Origin: JACKOF01 sp041571855
Lineage (GTDB): Bacteria; Pseudomonadota; Gammaproteobacteria; Pseudomonadales; Porticoccaceae
Assembly (NCBI GenBank): GCA_041571855.1
Contig: JBFFTH010000093.1
Coordinates: 1 to 7,956, forward strand
Length of the DNA stretch: 7,956 nt
Direction: 5' to 3'
Each line of letters opens with the position of its first letter. Position 1 is the stretch's first letter. A program made the position numbers and the translations under genes. Positions 1 to 5,241 of this stretch are shown piece after piece. Under the pieces are notes generated by a model. It was given only the letters and a program-made list of their open reading frames with translations. It did no database searches and was not told the DNA's origin.

Positions 1-786
1 CACTGCCAGGAAAGCGATATCGGGGATGCTCCTGAGAAATCCGGTGCCTAGCTGCTGCAGGGGGTCCAGCACCAGTGCGAAGATGCTCGCCGCCAGTGGG
101 CGTGTCCAGGGATACAGTCCGAGCACGGTGTTGGCCCAGGTAAGCACGATGCTCACCACGGCAACAAAACGCAGCCCCCTCGCCACCCCGCCAAATATCG
201 CCCACAGCAGGCGGCGGCTGATCAACCAGCGGGAGGCCTGTTCAAGCCGCTCGATCTGGCCCTTGATACGCCCCTCCACCAGGCGAATAACGGCGCCGAG
301 CAAGGTCAGCACCAGCCATAACAGCAGCGCGGCGGCAATGGTGAAAGCCAGAAGCAGGCCGGTGCTGCGCACCAGTCGCTGAGGGGTGCGTGCATCCCGG
401 TATTCAACGATAACCTCTTGCATGCGCTGCGCGGTCGCTGCGGCCAGGATGTCCAGGGGTACATCTTCCAGGGCGGCATCGACTGCAAACAGGGTCGCCA
501 CGTGCTCGCCGCCGAATAGCAGCTCGATACCGCCTCCTTCACGGGTCACCAGCGTCACGTCGTCCGGGTCGATCGCCGGGTTATCAGCGACCTCAATGAG
601 GTTGTTGGCGATATTTTTGGCTCGTGTTTCGGCGGGCGCCGCGGCCACACCGCGCACCTGCAACAACACATGACCATCGACCGTCACCGCTGCGGAGTGG
701 GTTGAACTCTCCTCCGCAAAGGCATTGCCGATCAGCAAGGATATCAATAGCAACAGGCCCTGCATCATGACGAGTGGTCTTGCCAT
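1..786 (-). CDS. Mechanosensitive ion channel (MscS family), N-terminal part, cut by window edge
   Basis: The frame is open from an ATG at 786 to the window edge, giving 262 codons with no stop. The product starts with a signal peptide (residues 1-24, cleavage likely after NAFA). A periplasmic domain follows (about 30-138), of the kind found ahead of the channel in many proteobacterial MscS-family proteins; it includes the run AETRAKNIANNL and ends with EYRDARTPQRLVRS. Hydrophobic segments lie at about 142-168 and 204-226. The pore-lining helix and beta domain would be to the left of the window and are not seen. The family opens under membrane tension to release solutes during osmotic downshock, in the inner membrane. 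An AAGGG at 794-798 sits 7 bases before the start, and a promoter-like element lies at 818-856. The family call rests on the N-terminal domain and hydrophobic pattern only; the subtype cannot be told. Confidence 0.8.
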   Translation of the reverse strand, partial: MARPLVMMQGLLLLISLLIGNAFAEESSTHSAAVTVDGHVLLQVRGVAAAPAETRAKNIANNLIEVADNPAIDPDDVTLVTREGGGIELLFGGEHVATLFAVDAALEDVPLDILAAATAQRMQEVIVEYRDARTPQRLVRSTGLLLAFTIAAALLLWLVLTLLGAVIRLVEGRIKGQIERLEQASRWLISRRLLWAIFGGVARGLRFVAVVSIVLTWANTVLGLYPWTRPLAASIFALVLDPLQQLGTGFLRSIPDIAFLAV

Positions 787-817
787 CTTTCAGCCCTTAA
801 ATGCCAACCCACGATTG

Positions 818-856
818 GGTAAAGAAAGAATAGATCCTCTCCTGGGCATACACAAG
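818..856 (-). promoter_or_regulatory. Promoter of the mechanosensitive channel gene, copy A of a duplicated 39-base element
   Basis: Read on the minus strand, there is a -35 TTGTGT (850-855), a 17-base spacer and a -10 TATTCT (827-832). Transcription would start near 820, about 33 bases before the ATG at 786. The whole element matches 4832-4870 in 34 of 39 positions, including 12 unbroken bases (CCAGGAGAGGAT) inside the spacer. A conserved spacer is not needed by sigma-70 alone, so a regulator-binding site is likely here. Neither the sigma factor nor the regulator is identified. Confidence 0.55.
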
Positions 857-1297
857 CAAACACTGACCCTCAGCGTTGAACCCACGCCCGTCTCTTTCGG
901 GTCACTGCGGGAGAGCAACCTGGCCGAGTCCTGTGCACTGGGCTAAGTGAGTAAAGTTCACATAACCAGGTGAACCATAAAGTAACAGGAACAACATTCG
1001 CTGAAAGTGGCAGTCATCCACGGCAAGCCATTAATCAAGCGGGATAACCTGCCTCCGGCTGTGTCTGGATAGATTGAGACTGATTACAATCGTCAGTTCA
1101 GTGTGTGCTCTGGGTTGTTTCAGTCCCGAGAGCTTTGAGAGGCGCAATATCGTTGAGCAGGTCTCCAGTTTTGGTGGTGCAGATTATTTAATGGCAGCAG
1201 GCCATCTCCGGGTAATTTTTGCTAGACTTGGTGCTCAATTACGCTGTTTACTCGTTACTGAACTTATCTACCAAGAATAAGTGTTTTTAATATTGAC
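857..1297. other. Gene-poor intergenic stretch
   Basis: No convincing gene is seen. Short open frames here have poor ribosome sites and no recognisable protein. The one at 1074-1280 (plus) begins with TTG and has a hydrophobic start ending in ALGC, which faintly resembles a lipoprotein signal, but the rest looks random. Small inverted repeats occur: GTTCAC at 956-961 with GTGAAC at 970-975, and a bulged hairpin at 1107-1133 (GCTCTGGG pairing with CCCGAGAGC) that lacks a T-tract. Confidence 0.5.
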
Positions 1298-1303
1298 TAT
1301 AAC
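1298..1303 (+). promoter_or_regulatory. Candidate -10 box of the phospholipase D-family gene
   Basis: TATAAC matches the sigma-70 -10 consensus in five of six bases and lies in an AT-rich run. No good -35 is found 16-18 bases upstream. A TTGACT at 1293-1298 overlaps it but has no good -10 of its own. Transcription from TATAAC would start near 1310, inside the tandem repeat at 1305-1342. The assignment is weak. Confidence 0.3.
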
Positions 1304-1304
1304 T

Positions 1305-1342
1305 TTAGTGATACACGATCAGGTTAGTGATACACGATTAGG
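1305..1342 (+). repeat. Two tandem 19-base repeats ahead of the phospholipase D-family gene
   Basis: The unit TTAGTGATACACGATYAGG occurs at 1305-1323 and again immediately at 1324-1342, with one mismatch (C or T at position 16). The array ends 14 bases before the ATG at 1357. Each unit contains GTG-ATA-CAC, a small inverted repeat. Its place, overlapping the likely transcription start and leader, fits a double operator for a repressor, though a recent small duplication without function is also possible. I do not recognise it as a known regulator's box. Confidence 0.75.
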
Positions 1343-1356
1343 CTGGAATTTCTATT

Positions 1357-2940
1357 ATGAGCATGTTTAAGACTAGTAAAACCATAAGTTTGATCAAGGC
1401 AAAGACAGCATCATTTTTTGTCGTATTTTTTTTAACAGCCATATCGATCTATGGATGTGCCTCACAAATACCTAAGGATTATCCGCGCACAGAGACGACT
1501 GCAATTACGGATTATGCAACAACCAGTACTGGCCGCATATTCGAAAAATTTTCTGCACAAAACAATTCAAGTTCCGGTTTTCTGCTCCTGAAAAAAGGCA
1601 GGAATGCATTTACTACCCGTGTTGCCATGGCTGACCTCGCTGAACGTACTCTTGACCTTCAGTACTACATTTGGTCAGCAGATAAAACGGGGCGAATTCT
1701 TGCCGAGAGACTGGTTCGCGCTGCCGATCGTGGTGTCCGCGTAAGAATCTTAATCGATGATAATGGCCTCGGCGGCAGTGACTCGGCTATTGCTGCCCTC
1801 GACGCGCATGAAAATATCGAGATACGTATATTTAATCCATTTGCCAATCGAGAGTTTACCTTGCTGAACTTCATCACCGACTTCAACCGGGTCAATCATC
1901 GCAGCCATAACAAGATGATGGTGGTTGATAATGCGATCACTATCGTGGGTGGGCGTAATATCGGGAATCACTATTTTGACGTGGATACCGAGGCTAATTT
2001 CCGCGATCTGGATGTTATGGGTGTGGGACCTGTGGTGAGAGACGTGTCATCAGTGTTTGATCTTTTCTGGAACGGTGAATGGGCCATTCCGATAACCGCT
2101 CTGGTTGACCGCCGCTACAGCAAAACCGATATGGAGACCCAGGTAAATTTCTTGCGGGCACAAATAGCCAGCGATGATTACCCCTATCCGCTCGATCAGG
2201 ACCTGGAAAGTCAACGGCAACATTTTTCAGAACTGGAAAATGAGCTGATCTGGGCCAATGGTGAAATTATTTATGATGACCCGGCGATGGTTGGCGTGAA
2301 GAATGACAACACGAATATCATATCTAAGCTCTACAAAAAGTTGTCGCAGGCAAAAGAAGAGGTCCTGATCGAGTCGGCTTATTTTGTCCCGGGCGATCGT
2401 GGCGTCAGCACGGCGACAGAACTCGTTGAAAGAGGCGTTAAATTGCGCATCCTTACCAACTCGCTGGCGTCAAATGACGTGGTTGCAGCACACTCCGGTC
2501 ACGCAAAATTTCGAAAACAGTTGGTGGAGAATGGCGTTGATCTGTATGAACTGCGACCGGACCCCGGCTCTGAAAAACAACCTTCAATAGTGACACTGGG
2601 CGAATCCGAGGCGTCATTGCACACCAAAGCGCTCGTATTTGATCGTGAGTCGGTATTTATTGGAAGTTTCAACCTCGATCCCCGTTCTGCAAATATTAAT
2701 ACCGAGGCGGGGTTGTATGTAGAAAGCCCCGAGTTGGCGAAACAGGTTGCGGAATACATGGACATAGGTGTGTTGCCCGAGAACAGCTACAAAATAATGC
2801 TGGAAGAAGACGGCCAGCTGTATTGGTTGACAAAAGAGAATGGCCAACAGGTTCGTTATGATACCGAGCCGAAGACCACCACTTGGCAGCGTTTTATGTC
2901 CGGTCTTATACAACTGCTACCCATCGAATCACAGTTGTAG
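1357..2940 (+). CDS. Phospholipase D-superfamily lipoprotein, ClsC-like (cardiolipin synthase type)
   Basis: This 527-residue protein has two HKD motifs of the phospholipase D superfamily: HNKMMVVD at 184-191, followed by GGRNIG, and HTKALVFD at 422-429, followed by GSFNLDPRS. The two His residues would be the catalytic pair acting through a phosphatidyl-enzyme intermediate. Motif spacing and the trailing GGRNIG and GSFNLDPRS match E. coli ClsC (YmdC), which makes cardiolipin from phosphatidylglycerol and phosphatidylethanolamine. Some relatives may be hydrolases, so the substrate is inferred. The N-terminus has a basic region, a hydrophobic stretch (17-33) and a lipobox IYGC with Cys34; Ala at +2 suggests outer-membrane sorting. 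The ATG at 1357 has only a weak GGA ribosome site; an ATG at 1363 is also possible. The gene is AT-rich, especially its first 150 bases, and stands alone, convergent with the pldA-like gene. Confidence 0.9.
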   Translation: MSMFKTSKTISLIKAKTASFFVVFFLTAISIYGCASQIPKDYPRTETTAITDYATTSTGRIFEKFSAQNNSSSGFLLLKKGRNAFTTRVAMADLAERTLDLQYYIWSADKTGRILAERLVRAADRGVRVRILIDDNGLGGSDSAIAALDAHENIEIRIFNPFANREFTLLNFITDFNRVNHRSHNKMMVVDNAITIVGGRNIGNHYFDVDTEANFRDLDVMGVGPVVRDVSSVFDLFWNGEWAIPITALVDRRYSKTDMETQVNFLRAQIASDDYPYPLDQDLESQRQHFSELENELIWANGEIIYDDPAMVGVKNDNTNIISKLYKKLSQAKEEVLIESAYFVPGDRGVSTATELVERGVKLRILTNSLASNDVVAAHSGHAKFRKQLVENGVDLYELRPDPGSEKQPSIVTLGESEASLHTKALVFDRESVFIGSFNLDPRSANINTEAGLYVESPELAKQVAEYMDIGVLPENSYKIMLEEDGQLYWLTKENGQQVRYDTEPKTTTWQRFMSGLIQLLPIESQL

Positions 2941-3242
2941 CCGACTCTTTATGAATTGCTGATACACCAGCCAGGTATCAACAGGCCTGCAGCATCAATG
3001 GGAAAGATTAACCCGACAGCAGTACCAGCCGCGGAGCACGCTCCTGCGACAGTGCACGGGGCTGGGTGGCGGCTTGCAGGCCTTGCTGTTGTTTCACGCG
3101 CTTTTGAACAGGTTCGATCAAAACCGGGGCATGCGTACTGGCCATGCCCCCATTCCCGGTCGATGAAAAAACTTGATCAAACGTCCCCACTTTCAACAGT
3201 GAGCTTTCATCTCAGCCAAAAACTTCCGCAACAGCGGGTGAC
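2941..3242. other. Intergenic region between convergent genes
   Basis: No convincing gene is seen on either strand. Open frames at 2956-3261 (plus) and 3008-3196 (minus, TTG start) have no recognisable domain and no good ribosome site. The region contains a strong hairpin at 3126-3150 and a 9-base inverted repeat (AGGCCTGCA at 2983-2991 with TGCAGGCCT at 3075-3083) separated by 83 bases. Confidence 0.5.
3120..3150 (-). terminator. Hairpin with short T-tract, likely terminator for the pldA-like gene
   Basis: GGGGCATG (3126-3133) and CATGCCCC (3143-3150) form a perfect 8-base-pair GC-rich stem with a 9-base loop. Read on the minus strand, the stem is followed by GG and then TTTT (3123-3120), the order expected of a Rho-independent terminator. 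It lies about 100 bases past the pldA-like stop codon. On the plus strand no T-run follows directly, so it serves the other convergent gene less well. Confidence 0.5.
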
Positions 3243-4280
3243 TCAGAAGCGTTGCAGGTAGTCGTTCATCGTGATGCCGATACCGAACCGCTCCATGTCG
3301 TAGTCGTAGTCGAGCAGGCTCTCCCCGTAGCCATTGTAGTATTGAGCATAGATGCGAAACACCTGGCTGATCGGGTAGCTCCAGGTCAGCTCGTAAGAAG
3401 TCTCCTCGGTACCGGGGCGCAGCATCGCGGTAAACGTATTGCGGTTGGGCGCCCAGACTGCGCGCAGGTCACCGTATCCCAGGTAGCGGTGCATGCCGGG
3501 GTTGTCATCATCCTCGTCGTCTTCCGGGATCCTGTACCAGGCACGGGCCAGCAGGGCAAGATCGTCGGTCAGGGAGATCGCGGTCTGACCCAGAATGCGG
3601 TTCCAGCTCCGCGACAGCAACTGGGTCCGGCCGTTCGACTGGTGATTGAACCCAAGGGCCCAGCCTGAAATCTTCACGCCCAGAACATCGTAGTCGGTAA
3701 AGTCCCGCACATAGACCTCCGGTTCGTAATTGGTCTCGCGGAAGGGCGCGGAGAAATCGTCATTGAACAGCTGCCAGTAGGACCTGGCGGTATAGGAGAC
3801 CATCATGTCCATATTGCTGCCAAACATGTTGCGCCAGACCGGGGCCTTGATGCTGACCTGGAACTGAATTTCCTCATCCTGCGCCGGTTCACTGTCGCCA
3901 TTTCCGAGCTTAAAGGGCGCCTGGTTCGCCTCGTCCATGACCGTATGCATAATGTAGTTGGGGCGCTTCGCTGTGATGGCGAACGGCCGTTGCTCGATCT
4001 CCGCCTCGGCGGCAAACCGCGTGGTGAGTAGATTCTGCTGCTCGTAGACAGGTGCCGAAGCGACGACCTCCTCCTGCACGGCTGCCGTTTTATCGCCGTC
4101 CTCAGTTTCGCAGGACCGGCGAAGTTCACCCACGGTGACGGCTTCTCCCGCCGAGGCGATTGCCTCCAGCAGACACGCATCCATGTCAGTCGCTGCACGG
4201 GTTATGGGTGAGAACAGCAAGGGCAAGGCAAAAAAGATTGGCGCTGAACCGGCGCGCAATACACAGTGAAATTTAATCAT
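3243..4280 (-). CDS. pldA: Outer-membrane phospholipase A (OMPLA)
   Basis: The product (345 residues) is a calcium-dependent outer-membrane lipase that removes acyl chains from phospholipids misplaced in the outer leaflet. The active-site block HQSNGR, then SRSWNR, carries His213, Ser215 and Asn227, spaced as in E. coli His142, Ser144 and Asn156; Ser223 matches the calcium-site Ser152. Other family blocks are PFRETNYEPE ahead of the active site, and YLGYGDL and YNGYGESLLDYDYD after it. A signal peptide covers about residues 1-29. The protein ends in Phe, typical of a barrel protein handed to the BAM machinery. Between signal and barrel lies an extra segment of about 75 residues with two Cys (near 36 and 57) that the E. 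coli enzyme lacks. The start is a choice among GTG 4286, ATG 4283 and ATG 4280; spacing from the Shine-Dalgarno favours 4280. Confidence 0.93.
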   Translation of the reverse strand: MIKFHCVLRAGSAPIFFALPLLFSPITRAATDMDACLLEAIASAGEAVTVGELRRSCETEDGDKTAAVQEEVVASAPVYEQQNLLTTRFAAEAEIEQRPFAITAKRPNYIMHTVMDEANQAPFKLGNGDSEPAQDEEIQFQVSIKAPVWRNMFGSNMDMMVSYTARSYWQLFNDDFSAPFRETNYEPEVYVRDFTDYDVLGVKISGWALGFNHQSNGRTQLLSRSWNRILGQTAISLTDDLALLARAWYRIPEDDEDDDNPGMHRYLGYGDLRAVWAPNRNTFTAMLRPGTEETSYELTWSYPISQVFRIYAQYYNGYGESLLDYDYDMERFGIGITMNDYLQRF

Positions 4281-4293
4281 CATCACCTACTTC
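4281..4293 (-). promoter_or_regulatory. Ribosome binding site deciding the pldA start
   Basis: Read on the minus strand, GAAGTAGGTGATG runs straight into the start codons. It resembles the AAGGAGGTGAT anti-Shine-Dalgarno complement with one substitution. The AGG core (4286-4288) is 5 bases before the ATG at 4280 but only 2 before the ATG at 4283, and it overlaps the GTG at 4286. The third of these codons is therefore the best start. Confidence 0.5.
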
Positions 4294-4331
4294 TGAAGTT
4301 TGATTACTCTGGAACGGGGCAAAGCTAAAGA

Positions 4332-4360
4332 GCGCGGCAGCTGCTAGCCGAGTGCCGCGC
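4332..4360 (-). other. Hairpin in the region upstream of pldA
   Basis: GCGCGGCA (4332-4339) and TGCCGCGC (4353-4360) form a perfect 8-base-pair stem with a 13-base loop. No T-run follows on either strand, so it is not a classical terminator. If the pldA transcript starts further upstream, this would be a structured leader element about 50 bases before the start codon. No function is known. Confidence 0.4.
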
Positions 4361-4406
4361 CCGAGTGCCGTGCCTTGAGGGGCAATCGACAGGGGCAGTC
4401 GACCAG
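4348..4406. repeat. Two adjacent pairs of 13-base-period direct repeats upstream of pldA
   Basis: The unit CCGAGTGCCGCGC (4348-4360) is repeated at 4361-4373 with one mismatch. Eight bases on, GGCAATCGAC (4381-4390) is repeated as GGCAGTCGAC (4394-4403), again with a 13-base period and one mismatch. The two units differ from each other. They lie 68-126 bases upstream of the chosen pldA start, in a plausible promoter or leader region. Confidence 0.5.
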
Positions 4407-4421
4407 CCAAACAACCCATAC

Positions 4422-4442
4422 GCCGTGATTATCCACCACGGC
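4422..4442. promoter_or_regulatory. Inverted repeat around a GATAAT box upstream of pldA
   Basis: GCCGTG (4422-4427) and CACGGC (4437-4442) flank a 9-base centre. On the minus strand the centre contains GATAAT (4428-4433), close to a -10 box, and a perfect TTGACA lies at 4457-4462. The 23-base gap between the two boxes is too long for a normal sigma-70 promoter, so this is only a candidate pldA control region. Confidence 0.25.
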
Positions 4443-4500
4443 CGCGTGTTTTAGACTGTCAACAATCAATACTACGCTTGAGGCCGGCGCAGAGTTCGAC

Positions 4501-4538
4501 AAAGTTGAGGAGACTCCGCGTCAACGCGGTTAACTCAA
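4501..4538 (-). terminator. Weak terminator-like hairpin at the end of the small secreted-protein gene
   Basis: CCGCG (4516-4520) and CGCGG (4525-4529) form a stem with a four-base loop. Outer arms TTGAG (4505-4509) and CTCAA (4534-4538) can pair around an internal loop. The structure overlaps the TGA stop codon at 4535-4537. On the minus strand only CTTTG follows, so termination would be weak. Confidence 0.3.
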
Positions 4539-4810
4539 TCGTCCTTGTTGCGCTTTAGTAATCCGTCGCCGTCATCTTTCCTGTCTTTTTTCCCGTCGCG
4601 ATCGAGGTCTAGATCGACCTTGTCGTCGATCCCCTCTACCAATCCTTCCTTCTTGTCTTCAACCAACTTTTCCGGATCACAACGTCCGCTGACACCCACA
4701 GTGGCATCCATCGCGGCATTTCGTGCGGCTTTCTTGGCATCACACTCAAACAGGTCTGCATGAACCAGCGGGGCTGACAGGAGCAGTGCCAGAGCTATTA
4801 TTCGCATCAT
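4535..4810 (-). CDS. Small exported Asp/Lys-rich protein with a calcium-loop-like motif
   Basis: I do not recognise a named family. The 91-residue product has a clear signal peptide (MMRIIALALLL..., cleavage likely after VHA at 18), so the mature protein of about 73 residues is probably periplasmic or secreted. It has two Cys (23 and 44), which could form a disulfide. The C-terminal third is extremely charged: residues 66-91 are mostly Asp, Lys and Arg. They include D68-L-D-R-D-G-K-K-D76, which fits the DxDxDGxxD pattern of calcium-binding loops in EF-hand, dockerin and thrombospondin type 3 repeats; a further DGDG follows. Calcium binding is inferred. The start is chosen because GGAG (4819-4822) lies 8 bases before this ATG and a promoter lies at 4832-4870. 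The same frame stays open upstream to 5122, but that part is transposase debris. Confidence 0.75.
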   Translation of the reverse strand: MMRIIALALLLSAPLVHADLFECDAKKAARNAAMDATVGVSGRCDPEKLVEDKKEGLVEGIDDKVDLDLDRDGKKDRKDDGDGLLKRNKDD

Positions 4811-4831
4811 CAATCTATCTCCAGGGAAAAA

Positions 4832-4870
4832 GGTACAGCAAGAATAAATCCTCTCCTGGCCATAGACAAG
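4832..4870 (-). promoter_or_regulatory. Promoter of the small secreted-protein gene, copy B of the 39-base element
   Basis: Read on the minus strand, there is a -35 TTGTCT (4864-4869), a 17-base spacer and a -10 TATTCT (4841-4846). Transcription would begin near 4834, leaving a leader of about 24 bases with the GGAG ribosome site. It matches copy A at 818-856 in 34 of 39 positions. The similarity does not continue into the genes, so this is not a duplicated gene. Confidence 0.55.
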
Positions 4871-4939
4871 TAGAGTCTGATACCAACTTTTGGTCGCCTT
4901 CCAGTCACCCTGCCTGGAGGTCGGGCGGATGTTCAGCGA

Positions 4940-5122
4940 CCAGCCCTCGCCTTTCAGGAACCGGGTAACACGCTGACTCGGCGTGTGCACGAAATGGAGC
5001 AACTCCTGCTGCGTCAGTGCCTTCAGCCGGTATAAGCACCTCTTCCGCCGGCATGTTCGGATGTCTATGGCATCGAGAAACAGACTGTGGAAATGGACAT
5101 TCAGGTGACTTGCCGATAATAC
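4940..5122 (-). pseudogene. Decayed fragment of an IS91-type (Y2) transposase
   Basis: Reading the minus strand from 5122, the translation contains HLNVHFHSLFLD (from 5107), then, after a gap, RLKALTQQELLHFVH and SQRVTRFLKGEGW. The NVHFHxLFLDGV block, followed by an FxRVKAPTxxEL and a RVxRFLERxG block, is characteristic of a large group of IS91-family rolling-circle transposases. HFH lies in their HUH-type metal-binding region. Here a stop (5123-5125) cuts the frame shortly before HLNVHFH, the usual Gly after LFLD is Ala, and similarity fades after residue Trp at 4940. Only about 60 codons of a protein normally several hundred long remain. No element ends or target duplications are seen. Identification is from memory of the motif. 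Confidence 0.55.
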
Positions 5123-5241
5123 TCATATATTTGCCGAACCCTCTGGCAATAGGGCATCAACTTGGGGCCAGGGCCGATCCTTCACAGCTGGGCGAGCATT
5201 CCCGCAGTCAATTCTCTCTACAAAACTATACCTCTGAAAAC
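5123..5241. other. Intergenic stretch downstream of ppc
   Basis: No gene is seen. On the minus strand a CAGAGGGTTCGGC around 5134-5146 could be further transposase debris (compare the QRFGSA block that usually precedes NVHFH), but it is too short to judge. No good Rho-independent terminator for ppc is visible. Confidence 0.35.

Noticed and set aside
306..673. Open frames on both strands over the channel gene
   Set aside because: They are shadows of the minus-strand channel frame, which is continuous from 786 to the edge with a signal peptide and membrane segments.
1074..1280. 68-codon plus-strand frame with a TTG start and a lipoprotein-like ALGC near the N-terminus
   Set aside because: It has a rare start codon and no clear ribosome site, and the sequence after the Cys resembles no protein and has no sensible composition.
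2983..3083. Nine-base inverted repeat AGGCCTGCA / TGCAGGCCT between the convergent genes
   Set aside because: The arms are 83 bases apart with no other pairing or conserved features. This is not beyond chance for such a region.
3008..3196. 62-codon minus-strand frame downstream of pldA
   Set aside because: It has a TTG start and no ribosome site, it spans the likely pldA terminator hairpin, and no family is recognised.
4457..4462. Perfect TTGACA on the minus strand as the pldA -35 box
   Set aside because: No -10 box lies at 16-18 bases. The nearest, GATAAT, is 23 bases away, so a standard promoter is not supported.
4811..5002. N-terminal extension of the small secreted protein (155-residue version starting at a TTG at 5002)
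   Set aside because: The extension would bury the signal peptide inside the protein. It translates transposase debris and the promoter, while a good GGAG and ATG sit right at the signal peptide.
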